A DNA stretch of 64,000 nucleotides from Actinomycetospora sp. TBRC 11914 (GTDB taxonomy: Bacteria; Actinomycetota; Actinomycetes; Mycobacteriales; Pseudonocardiaceae), in assembly GCF_012933465.1 (NCBI RefSeq), contig NZ_JABBND010000013.1, forward strand, positions 62,001-126,000. Reading direction: 5' to 3'. Position numbers and translations under genes: made by a program. The notes beneath the pieces are model-generated. The model worked only from the letters and a program-made list of their open reading frames with translations, did no database searches and had not been told where the DNA came from. Shown piece after piece: positions 1-7,330 of this stretch (positions are counted from its first letter, which is position 1; each line of letters begins with the position of its first letter).

Positions 1-1
1 C

Positions 2-739
2 GCCGACGGTGATCCACCCCTCGACGAAGCGGCGCTGCAGATCGCCCGGCTCGCGGACCCCGACGCCGACGTCGACGCCGCGCTCGCCGAGCTGGACCGG
101 CTGGCCGAGGGCGTCACCGACCTCGACGGCCTCGTCGTGCGCCTCTACACCGAGGAGGGCTTCGCCGGGAACCGCGAGGAGTACTACGACCCCCGCAACT
201 CCTCGCTCGTCGAGGTCCTCGCCCGGCGCCGCGGCATCCCGATCACCCTCGCCGTCGTCGTCCTCGAGGTGGGGCGCCGCGCCGGGCTCGCCCTGGAGCC
301 CGTCGGCATGCCGGGACACTTCCTGGTCCACCCCCGCGACTCGGGGTGGTACCTGGACCCGTTCACCGGCGACCTGCTCGGGCTCGACGAGTGCGAGGCG
401 CTCTTCCGGGCCTCGACCGGCGTCGGCCGCGACGTGCCGTTCCACCCGGCGCTGCTCGTGCCGGTCTCGGTGCAGTCGGTCCTCGTGCGGATGCTGACCA
501 ACCTCCGCGTGATCCACCGCGCCGCGGGGCGCGTGCCGGAGCTGCGCTGGGTGCTCGAGGCACGGCTGCTGCTCGCGGGTGTCGGGGCGGACGAGGTCGT
601 CGAGCTCGCGACGACGGTGGGCCGCCGGGGGGACTACCTCGCCGCGGCCCGCCTGCTCGACCACTGGACCGAGCGGCTCCCCCGCGACACCGCCCGGCTC
701 GCCCGCCACGCGCGCGCCTGGCGGGCCTACCTCAACTAG
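2..739 (+). CDS. SirB1-type transglutaminase-like protein (5' end missing)
   Basis: The reading frame is open from the window edge, so the N-terminus is missing and 245 codons remain. The sequence matches the SirB1/transglutaminase-like-2 family. Visible landmarks are NSSLVEVLARRRGIPITLA, the GMPGHFLV segment and a C-terminal TPR-like helical part (ARLLLAGVGADEVVELATTV). Family members are often encoded near tetrapyrrole or translation-release genes and their biochemical role is unclear. The catalytic Cys-His-Asp triad of true transglutaminases is not evident in the visible part. The TAG stop is the first three bases of a long palindrome. Confidence 0.75.
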   Translation, partial: ADGDPPLDEAALQIARLADPDADVDAALAELDRLAEGVTDLDGLVVRLYTEEGFAGNREEYYDPRNSSLVEVLARRRGIPITLAVVVLEVGRRAGLALEPVGMPGHFLVHPRDSGWYLDPFTGDLLGLDECEALFRASTGVGRDVPFHPALLVPVSVQSVLVRMLTNLRVIHRAAGRVPELRWVLEARLLLAGVGADEVVELATTVGRRGDYLAAARLLDHWTERLPRDTARLARHARAWRAYLN

Positions 740-812
740 GTGCGCTCCGCGCTCGTGAGCACTAACTGTCGCTATACCGACACTTTCTGCTCACGAGCGC
801 GGAGCGCACCTA
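737..812. terminator. 25-bp perfect inverted repeat supplying both stop codons
   Basis: Arms at 737-761 and 788-812 are exact reverse complements (TAGGTGCGCTCCGC... on both strands), with a 26-bp loop. The outermost TAG of each arm is the stop codon of the flanking convergent gene, one on each strand. The loop holds the smaller dyad TGTCG/CGACA. It is likely a bidirectional terminator and belongs to a repeat family also seen at 20777 and, as a half-site, at 48260. Confidence 0.75.
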
Positions 813-1451
813 CTCGAGGCCCTGCTCGATCGCGTAGCGGGCGAGCTCGACGCGGTTGGTGAGCTGGAGCTTGCGGAGCACGTTCTGCACGTGGTTCTCG
901 ACGGTGCGGTGGGACAGGCCGAGGCGCTCGGCGATGCGACGGGCGGTGAGGCCCTTCGCCACGAGTCGCAGCACCTCGGTCTCGCGCGGGGTGAGGGCGG
1001 CCCCGGCGGCGTCGGCCGGGGCCTCCCGAGCCCGGCGGCGGAACTCCCCGAGCACGAGGCCGGCGAGCTCCGGCCCGAACACCGCCTGCCCGGCGGCCGT
1101 CCGCTCCACCGCGTCGACGAGCTCCGCCACCTGCGCCGACTTCACCAGGTAGCCGGACGCGCCGGCCCGCACCGCGGCGAGCACGTCGCCCTGCTCGGCG
1201 CTCGCCGAGAGCACCAGGACGCGCGTGCCCGGGAGCGCCTCGAGGAGCGCGGCGGTGGCGCCGGCGCCGTCGAGCCGCGGCATCTGCAGGTCCATGAGCA
1301 CGACGTCGGGCCGCGCGGCCGGGGCGATCCGGACGGCGGCGGCCCCGTCGCCCGCCGTCGCCACCACCTCGAGCCCCCGCTCGCCGAGGTCCCGCGCCAC
1401 GCCCTCGCGCCACATCGGGTGGTCGTCGACCACCATGACCCGCACCGTCAC
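810..1451 (-). CDS. LuxR/NarL-family response regulator (MacR-like)
   Basis: This 213-residue regulator has an N-terminal receiver domain (VVDDHP near residue 7, phospho-acceptor Asp about 54 in VVLMDLQMP). A C-terminal LuxR-type helix-turn-helix lies at about 150-195 (LTPRETEVLRLVAKGLT, RTVENHVQNVLRKL). The GTG start overlaps the kinase stop in a GTGA junction, so the two are translationally coupled. The paired kinase resembles the actinobacterial MacS family, whose partner controls cell-envelope functions in Streptomyces. That role is inferred from family only; target genes are not visible. Confidence 0.9.
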   Translation of the reverse strand: MTVRVMVVDDHPMWREGVARDLGERGLEVVATAGDGAAAVRIAPAARPDVVLMDLQMPRLDGAGATAALLEALPGTRVLVLSASAEQGDVLAAVRAGASGYLVKSAQVAELVDAVERTAAGQAVFGPELAGLVLGEFRRRAREAPADAAGAALTPRETEVLRLVAKGLTARRIAERLGLSHRTVENHVQNVLRKLQLTNRVELARYAIEQGLE

Positions 1452-2647
1452 CGGTCCGCCTCCCCCTCCGCGGCGGCGTCCCGCGGCACCCGGATCTCCC
1501 ACTCGACACCCTCCCCGGGCCCGGTCACCAGGGCCGCGCGTCCGCCGAGCTCGGCGACCCGGCCCCGGATCGACGACGCGACCCCGAGGTGGCCCTGCGC
1601 CGCCGCGGCCTCGAGGCGCCCGTCGGGGATGCCGGGGCCGTCGTCGCGCACGCTCACCGTCACCGCGTCCGGGTCGTCCTCGAGCAGCACCCAGAGCCCG
1701 GTGCCGGGCCCGGCGTGGGCGTCGGCGTTGGCCGCGGCCTCCCGGACCACCGCGAGCAGCGGGCGCGCGCGGCCGCCCGCGAGCCACACCGGGTCCGGGG
1801 GCACGGCCAGCACCGCCCGCGCCGGCAGCGCCGCGCCGAGCGCGGCGCCGAGGTCGACCGGCTCGTCGTCGGGTCCGTCGAGACCGACCGGGCCGCGCGT
1901 GATCAACCGCCGCAGCGACGCCTCCTGCTCCGCGGCCGCCCGCGCCAGCTCGGGGTCGCCCAGGGCCGGCCCGCGCCGCGTGACCAGCGCGAGGACCTGC
2001 AGGACGCCGTCGTGGATGTCGCGGGCGAGCCGCTCCCGTTCCGCTGCGGCCGCCTCGGTGGCGATCGCCTCCTGCAGCCGCTGCGCCGAGCGCCGCATCG
2101 CGACCGCGGCGAAGCCGACGGCGACGCCGGCGACCAGCAGCAGCTGCGCGTCGGAGAGCAGCGCCGCGTCGAGGGCCCGCCGCGTGACCCACAGCGCCGC
2201 CACCGACACCGCGACCGCGTTGATCGCGGGGCGGATCCCGTACGCGACGGCGACCGCGAGGACGGCGCCCGCCGACCACACCGTCGTGATCACCGGGCCG
2301 CCCGCGGCGAGGCGGGCCGGGTCGGCCACGAGGAGGGTGCTGGTGGTGGTCAGCACGGTCACCGCGAGGTCGACGACGGCGAGGCGGCGCGCCCCGCGCA
2401 GGTAGGCCACGCTCGTGACCAGCGTCCAGACGGCCATGAACACCACGACCCCGACGCCGAGCGCGGGCCGGGCGTAGCCACCGGCGTCGCGCGCCACGTT
2501 CACCACGGCGTAGACCAGCGCCACCACCCGGAACACGGCCAGCCCCCGCCACAGCGGCACGAGCGCCGCGTCGACGTCGACGGTGGCGCCGCGGCGCACG
2601 GCGCGCGCCGGCGCCGAGGGGCGCGTCCCGGCGTCGGATGCGCTCAT
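1448..2647 (-). CDS. MacS-like sensor histidine kinase
   Basis: This is a 399-residue membrane sensor kinase. About five hydrophobic segments lie between residues 36 and 185, followed by a HisKA_3 dimerisation helix with the phospho-accepting His near 212 (RDIHDGVLQVLA). The HATPase domain shows an N-box (EAAANADAHAG) and G-box (DDGPGIPDG). I chose ATG 2647 because GGAGG sits just upstream; the frame stays open to 2806 but lacks a better ribosome site. It lies directly upstream of its response regulator with a 4-bp overlap. The signal it senses is unknown; MacS-type kinases are linked to the cell envelope. Confidence 0.85.
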   Translation of the reverse strand: MSASDAGTRPSAPARAVRRGATVDVDAALVPLWRGLAVFRVVALVYAVVNVARDAGGYARPALGVGVVVFMAVWTLVTSVAYLRGARRLAVVDLAVTVLTTTSTLLVADPARLAAGGPVITTVWSAGAVLAVAVAYGIRPAINAVAVSVAALWVTRRALDAALLSDAQLLLVAGVAVGFAAVAMRRSAQRLQEAIATEAAAAERERLARDIHDGVLQVLALVTRRGPALGDPELARAAAEQEASLRRLITRGPVGLDGPDDEPVDLGAALGAALPARAVLAVPPDPVWLAGGRARPLLAVVREAAANADAHAGPGTGLWVLLEDDPDAVTVSVRDDGPGIPDGRLEAAAAQGHLGVASSIRGRVAELGGRAALVTGPGEGVEWEIRVPRDAAAEGEADR

Positions 2648-2778
2648 CGGGCCTCCGCCGCCGGACCGCGTCATCGATCGGGGTGCCCGACCGTCCCTGG
2701 GGTGGGTGGGACCGACCCCGCCCGGGAACCGGCCGGCGTCAGCATGCCCTACCGGTGTGACACCGACCATGGAACTCG

Positions 2779-2792
2779 ACCACCCGGGTGGT
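2779..2792. promoter_or_regulatory. 14-bp perfect palindrome between divergent genes
   Basis: ACCACCCGGGTGGT is a perfect palindrome in the 278-bp gap between the divergent kinase gene (start 2647) and the gene starting at 2926. It could be an operator for either gene. Chance occurrence in 70+% GC sequence cannot be excluded. Confidence 0.25.
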
Positions 2793-2925
2793 GGTGCGGT
2801 GGTCACCGGTGGTGGACGGGCGTGACGGTCCCATTACCGTGGATCCGCCGCGGGCCCCGCACCGGGGTGGCGGAGGGCCCACACGGCGCAGGGTACGAGC
2901 GGCAGGGCGAGGCGAGGAGGACCGG

Positions 2926-4728
2926 GTGACGAGCTGGGTGATGGCGGTCGAGGTGACGCCGTCGGAGCTGGTCGCTGTCGACGTCGACCGCGCCGACCGC
3001 GCCGGCAGCGGGTCCCTGACCCCGCGTCGGGTGCCGTGGGACGGCGGGGACGGCGGGGACGGCGCCGCCGGGCAGGACCCGGTCGACGTGCTCGCGGACG
3101 CGTTCGCCCGCGCCGTCGCGGGCGCCGCGCACCCGGACGCCGCGGCGCGCCCGGCACGGGTGGTGGTCGCGACCCCGCCCGACACCGAGCGCCGCCGCTT
3201 CGAGGAGATCGCCGAGGCGACCGCGCTCGTCGGGCTCCCCGCGCCCTCGTGGCTGCCCGGGCCGGTCGCCCTCGTCGGCGACCGCATCGCCGCGGAGGTC
3301 GAGGTCGGCGGGCAGAGCGTGGTGCTCGACGCGCGCGGCGGCGGGCTGACCGCGTGGCCGGTGCGCCGGACCGGCGTCGGCGCGGAGATCGGCACGCGCG
3401 GTCCCATCGCGACTGGCACCCGCCTCGACCAGCTCCTGCTCGGCGTGGTCCGCGCCCAGCTGCGCTCGCTCGACCCCGACGCGTCCGCCGCTTCCGGCGA
3501 CGAACCCCGGCCGGGGTCCCGGTCGCCGGGGGCCGCCCGCGACCTGCGCGGGGAGGCCGCGCGACTGCGGCGGAGCATCCGCCGGGCGCGGGCACGGCTC
3601 GCCGCCGAGGCGGTCGACGAGGCCGCCGTGACGGCCGAGGGCGTCGAGGTGGTGGTCGACCGCGGCGTGTTCGACCAGCTCGTCGAGCACGCGGTGCGGG
3701 AGAGCCTGGCCGAGGTCGCCGACGGTCCCGAGGGGCCGCCCGACCCGGTGGTCCACGTGCTCACCGACCGGCCGAGCCCGCTGGCCCTCCGGCTCGCGGA
3801 GCTCACCGCGGACGGCGAGCGGGCCGAGAACGCGCTCGTGGTACCGGGCGACGCCCAGGACGGCGTGCTGGGCCTGGCGGCGCTGCTGATGCCGGCGCGG
3901 TCCCGGCCCGCCCGTGCGGCCTCGGGGGCCCAGGCCATCCGGGCGGCCCGGGCGGTCGGGAGTGCGCCCACCCCGGTCGGCGTCGGAGCGGGCCCGGGAC
4001 CGTCGGGGCCCGACCTCGCTCCGGACGTCCCTCGGGAGCGCGACGGCGGGCCCGGCGACGGCCTCACCGACCGCTCCGACGACCGCCCCGACGACCACAC
4101 CCCGCCGACGGGCCTGACCCGGTCGGACGGCGACGCCGAGGACGTGCTCGTCCCCGAGGCGCGGCTGCCGTCCTCACCCGTGCAGGCCCAGCACCGCCGC
4201 ACGTCCGCGGAGCCCGACGACCCGGAGCCGGCCGACACCCCGCGCGGCGCGGTCGCCGCCCCGCCGGAGGCGCCCGAGCACGACGAGGGTCCCGACGACG
4301 GCCCCGACCGGCTGCCCGAGCACGCGGCCGCGGGCCGTCCCGACCAGGGCCACCTGGCCCTCGCGGCCGCGGCGCCGCACGAGGTCCGGCCGGCGAGCGA
4401 CGCCCCGCCCGGCGGCCGCTCCCCGGAGAGCGGCCCGCGCCCGGTCGGCGACCTCGGGGACACGGCTCAGGGCGGTCCCGAGGAAGGGCGCCTGCCGCGC
4501 GCCACCGTCCGCGGCCGCCGCGGGCCCGACACCGCGCCCCAGCCCGTCCCCGAGCCCGACGACCGCGCCGGCCGGGCGCCGCGCGGCGTGGTCCCGGTGC
4601 TGGTGGTCCTGGTGGTGCTGGCCGTCCTCGCCGCCGTGGGGGTGCTGCTCGTCGGGCCCGATCAGGTCGACGCGGCGTTCGCGGGGCTCGGCGCGGGCAC
4701 CGTCGGCCTGGCGAGCCTCATTCGGTGA
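2926..4728 (+). CDS. Degenerate Hsp70-like single-pass membrane protein
   Basis: The protein has 600 residues. The N-terminal ~300 residues carry an actin/Hsp70-like pattern: VVVATPPDTERRRFEEIAEA followed by VALVGDRIAAEVEVGGQ and VVLDARGGGLTAWPVRRTG. A long acidic, Pro-rich and probably disordered linker (about 310-555) follows, then one membrane helix near the C-terminus (VVPVLVVLVVLAVLAAVG). Classical phosphate-binding DnaK motifs are not intact. It weakly resembles mycobacterial type VII secretion-associated proteins of the Rv3446c type, but no type VII genes are nearby. GTG 2926 is preferred because GAGGAGG lies 5 nt upstream. Its last 11 bases overlap the convergent hemerythrin gene. Confidence 0.6.
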   Translation: MTSWVMAVEVTPSELVAVDVDRADRAGSGSLTPRRVPWDGGDGGDGAAGQDPVDVLADAFARAVAGAAHPDAAARPARVVVATPPDTERRRFEEIAEATALVGLPAPSWLPGPVALVGDRIAAEVEVGGQSVVLDARGGGLTAWPVRRTGVGAEIGTRGPIATGTRLDQLLLGVVRAQLRSLDPDASAASGDEPRPGSRSPGAARDLRGEAARLRRSIRRARARLAAEAVDEAAVTAEGVEVVVDRGVFDQLVEHAVRESLAEVADGPEGPPDPVVHVLTDRPSPLALRLAELTADGERAENALVVPGDAQDGVLGLAALLMPARSRPARAASGAQAIRAARAVGSAPTPVGVGAGPGPSGPDLAPDVPRERDGGPGDGLTDRSDDRPDDHTPPTGLTRSDGDAEDVLVPEARLPSSPVQAQHRRTSAEPDDPEPADTPRGAVAAPPEAPEHDEGPDDGPDRLPEHAAAGRPDQGHLALAAAAPHEVRPASDAPPGGRSPESGPRPVGDLGDTAQGGPEEGRLPRATVRGRRGPDTAPQPVPEPDDRAGRAPRGVVPVLVVLVVLAVLAAVGVLLVGPDQVDAAFAGLGAGTVGLASLIR

Positions 4729-5236
4729 CGGCCTCCACGTAGGCGTCGGGGTCCTTGTCGGAGAAGTCCAGGCCCCGCGCGCCCGCGTGCTCGGACTTGA
4801 ACTGCTCGAACTTGGCCCCGAGCTCCTGGCGGAAGGCGAGGCTGGTCACCCGGCGGAACGGCGCGAGGTCGTCGCTCTCCTCCTCGGACATGTGGTGGTT
4901 GTTGGCGTGGTCGCACTCGTCGATCGCCGACCACCAGTCCTCGCTGCCGACCTCCTGGTCGAACGCCTTGCGCGCCGCGGCCCGGATGTCGTCGTGGTCC
5001 CCGACGGCGTCCTCGGTCGCCGAGGCCTCCTCGTCGTCCGCGCGGCGGGCCATCGACGGGTAGAAGTGCTCCTCCTCGGCGGAGGCGTGCACCTCGAGGT
5101 GGCGGGCGAGCTCGTCCCAGACCTTGCCGGCCTCGTCGAGCCGGTCGGCGTCGTCACGGAGTTCGGCGAGCAGCAGGAAGCGGCGGCGGAACCAGTCGTG
5201 GTCGTCGAGGATCATCTCGGTGATGTCCGCGGACAT
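4718..5236 (-). CDS. Hemerythrin HHE-domain protein
   Basis: This is a 172-residue soluble four-helix protein. Iron-ligand-type residues occur in order: DDHDWFRRRF, HLEVHASAEEEHFYP, GDHDDI and HANNHHMSEEE. This fits the HHE cation-binding family, which binds a non-haem di-iron centre and serves in O2, NO or oxidative-stress sensing or protection. ATG 5236 follows GGGAGGGCACCGC, a good ribosome site. The gene stands alone, and its 3' end overlaps the convergent membrane protein gene by 11 bp. The physiological ligand cannot be read from the sequence. Confidence 0.85.
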   Translation of the reverse strand: MSADITEMILDDHDWFRRRFLLLAELRDDADRLDEAGKVWDELARHLEVHASAEEEHFYPSMARRADDEEASATEDAVGDHDDIRAAARKAFDQEVGSEDWWSAIDECDHANNHHMSEEESDDLAPFRRVTSLAFRQELGAKFEQFKSEHAGARGLDFSDKDPDAYVEAVTE

Positions 5237-5313
5237 GCGGTGCCCTCCCGGTCGGGCGTGTGGTGGTGCCCGGGAGCTACCCGGCGGCGTGCCCGGGCAA
5301 CCCGCGCCGTCGC

Positions 5314-6819
5314 TCAGGAGAGCTGGACGTCCCCGGAGGGCTCGACGAACCACACCTCCGCGCGCGCGTCCCGCAGCACGTCCGCGCCGTCGTCGGCGAG
5401 GGCCCGGTAGCGCCGGGTGTCGGGGAGGGCGATGACGACCCGGCTGCGCGGGTGGGCCCGGCGTCGCTGCGAGGCCGCCCGGGTCGCGGCGCGGAACCAG
5501 TCCCCGGCCAGCGTGGTCGGGTGGCTGCGCGCACCGTCCGGGGGCCAGCCGGTGACCTCGACGTGGACGTCGTCGCCGTCGAGGGTGGCGACGAGGTCGT
5601 GCGCCGGACCCGCGACCGACGCCGCCCGGATCGTGCCGCCGCGCCGGGCGAGCCACGTGGCCACGGCCGCGGCGACGTTCTGGGTCCGCGACCAGCCCTG
5701 CAGCACGTCGCGGGTCGGGAGGACGACCTCGTCGGTCGGCTCGGGGACCCGCCGCAGAGCCGCGCGCTCGGCCATCCGCTCGCGCAGCGCGGTGCGCGCG
5801 CCGGCGGCCGGGGCGAACGGCAGGAACCGCAGCAGCGGCTCGTCGGGGTCGTCCGGGGCCCAGTCGTCGCGCTCGGAGCGGCGCATGCGGGCCACGTCGT
5901 CGGAGGGCGCCTTCGTCCGCCGGCGGGGTCGGCGCGAGGGTGCGCCGACGAGGGCCGGCTCGGGCTCCTCGAGGGGCACGTCAGGCTCGCCGGGGGCCGG
6001 TGCGGGCTGCGCGGTGTGCCCCTGGGTGGGGGTGGACTCGGGGGCCGGGGGGCTCGGCTCGGCGAGGGGCACGTCAGGCTCGTCGGCGGCCGGTGCGGGC
6101 TGCGTGGTGTGCCCCTGGGTGGGGGTGGACTCGGGGGCCGGGGGGCTCGGCTCGGCGAGGGGAACGTCAGGCTCGCCGGGGGCCGGTGCGGCCTGCGTGG
6201 TGTGCCCCTCGGTGGGGGTGGGCTCGGCAGCCGGGGCGCTCGGCTGGGCGAGGGGCACGTCAGGCTCGTCGGCGGCCGGTGCTGGCTGCGCGGTGTGCCC
6301 CTCGAGGCCCGCCGCGGTCAGGCGCGTCCGGATCGGGACGTCGCGAGACCGGGCGGTGCGCTCGACGAGGCCGGCCTTCGCGAGCTTGCGGCACTGGTAG
6401 TTGAACGCCTTGGGGTCGACGTCGGGGTGCTGCCCGGCGAGCGCCGCGGCCAGCCCGGTGTCGGTGAGCCCGTCGGGGTGCTCGCGCAGGACCCGGACGA
6501 TGCTCGCCTGCACCGGGGACAGCGCCGGCCGCGGCGGTTCCTCCTCGAGGGGCACGTCGGGCGGCGTGGTGTGTTCCTCGACGACCGGCACGTCGTCGAG
6601 CAGCCGCGTCCGCACGGGCCGGGTGCCCACCCGCTCGACCGTCCCGGCCGCGACCAGCCGGCGGCACTGGTGATTGACGGCCTTCGCGGTGAGATCCGGG
6701 TACCGCTCCCCGAGGACCGCGGCGATCTCCGCGTCGGAGAGACCCTCCGGAGTCCCGGCCAGCAACCGGATGATGTCCTCCCGTGGCCCGGCGGCCGACT
6801 CGGGGACCGGGAGCGCCAT
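5314..6819 (-). CDS. Tandem winged-helix / Pro-rich repeat / nuclease-like protein
   Basis: The 501-residue protein has three parts. Residues ~10-75 and ~100-170 are two related helical DNA-binding-like domains (KAVNHQCRRLVAAGTVERV and KAFNYQCRKLAKAGLVERT). Residues ~180-305 are four 31-residue Pro-rich repeats built on EPDVPLAEPSPPAP. The C-terminal ~110 residues resemble a PD-(D/E)xK nuclease-like fold (AHDLVATLDGDDVHVEVTG), but this is inference and the Lys is not obvious. The linker repeats are exact 93-bp DNA units sharing sequence with intergenic palindromes elsewhere here. ATG 6819 is supported by GGAGGAG. I do not recognise a named family. Confidence 0.55.
   Translation of the reverse strand: MALPVPESAAGPREDIIRLLAGTPEGLSDAEIAAVLGERYPDLTAKAVNHQCRRLVAAGTVERVGTRPVRTRLLDDVPVVEEHTTPPDVPLEEEPPRPALSPVQASIVRVLREHPDGLTDTGLAAALAGQHPDVDPKAFNYQCRKLAKAGLVERTARSRDVPIRTRLTAAGLEGHTAQPAPAADEPDVPLAQPSAPAAEPTPTEGHTTQAAPAPGEPDVPLAEPSPPAPESTPTQGHTTQPAPAADEPDVPLAEPSPPAPESTPTQGHTAQPAPAPGEPDVPLEEPEPALVGAPSRRPRRRTKAPSDDVARMRRSERDDWAPDDPDEPLLRFLPFAPAAGARTALRERMAERAALRRVPEPTDEVVLPTRDVLQGWSRTQNVAAAVATWLARRGGTIRAASVAGPAHDLVATLDGDDVHVEVTGWPPDGARSHPTTLAGDWFRAATRAASQRRRAHPRSRVVIALPDTRRYRALADDGADVLRDARAEVWFVEPSGDVQLS
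5971..6342. repeat. Four in-frame 93-bp tandem repeats
   Basis: The marker GAGGGGCACGTCAGG recurs at 5971, 6064, 6157 (one base changed) and 6250, a constant spacing of 93 bp (31 codons). Each unit also carries GGTGTGCCCCT, the near-inverted partner of the marker. A degenerate fifth copy sits at about 6547. On the minus strand the units encode the EPDVPLAEP linker of the host gene. Confidence 0.85.
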
Positions 6820-6909
6820 GGCCGCTCTCCTCCGTGAACGGTGCGCCCGTCCGGGCGACTGCCCGTGTGACGGGATGCGGGATGACGTGCGTGACCTTCC
6901 TGTGATCCG

Positions 6910-6915
6910 TATGGT
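6910..6915 (+). promoter_or_regulatory. Possible -10 box for the HesB-like gene
   Basis: TATGGT fits an actinobacterial TAnnnT -10 element and sits close enough to the ATG at 6924 for a nearly leaderless message. No clear -35 box is visible at the right spacing. Confidence 0.3.
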
Positions 6916-6923
6916 AACGGGGC

Positions 6924-7244
6924 ATGCTGGCACTGACGGAGACGGCTGCCGAGGCCATCTCCAACATCCTCGAGACCAACGAGATGCCCGAGGGCTCCGG
7001 CCTGCGCATCGCCGCGACGCCGAACATGGCCGAGGAAGGCCTCGAGCTGTCGGTCGCGCCGAACCCCGCCGCGGACGACACCGTCCTCGAGGGCGGCGGC
7101 GCCGTCATCTTCCTCGAGCCGATGGCCGCGTCGGCGCTCGACGACAAGGTGCTCGACGTCGAGAAGATTCCGGAGAACGAGACCGACGGCTCCGGCGACG
7201 AGTACCGCTTCGCCATCACGCCGCAGTCCGAGCTCCAGGCCTGA
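6924..7244 (+). CDS. HesB/IscA-like protein without cysteines
   Basis: This is a 106-residue protein with the HesB/IscA/ErpA-type start (LTETAAEAISNILE), a central GLRIA strand and an expected length for A-type Fe-S carriers. A-type carriers normally hold a cluster on three conserved cysteines, but this protein contains no cysteine at all, so cluster transfer by that chemistry is impossible. It may be a structural paralogue of unknown role. ATG 6924 lies 9 nt after a TATGGT hexamer (6910-6915), suggesting a very short leader. It faces valS convergently across a strong hairpin. Confidence 0.7.
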   Translation: MLALTETAAEAISNILETNEMPEGSGLRIAATPNMAEEGLELSVAPNPAADDTVLEGGGAVIFLEPMAASALDDKVLDVEKIPENETDGSGDEYRFAITPQSELQA

Positions 7245-7264
7245 GCTCCGGCCTCACCGCAGCA

Positions 7265-7288
7265 CCGCCGGCCTCCGGGGGCCGGCGG
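7265..7288. terminator. Hairpin between convergent HesB-like gene and valS
   Basis: The arms CCGCCGGCC (7265-7273) and GGCCGGCGG (7280-7288) pair perfectly over 9 bp with a 6-nt loop. The hairpin lies between the two convergent stop codons and can serve both directions. There is no T-tract, as is usual in GC-rich actinobacteria. Confidence 0.6.
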
Positions 7289-7330
7289 CCCCCCGGCGGC
7301 GACCCACGGCCGCCGTCGGGAACCCGTCCC

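Noticed and set aside
810-2552. Very long minus-strand ORF spanning regulator and kinase
   Set aside because: Only its last part is the real regulator; upstream of 1451 it is out of frame with the kinase and shows Arg/Gly/Ala-rich shadow composition.
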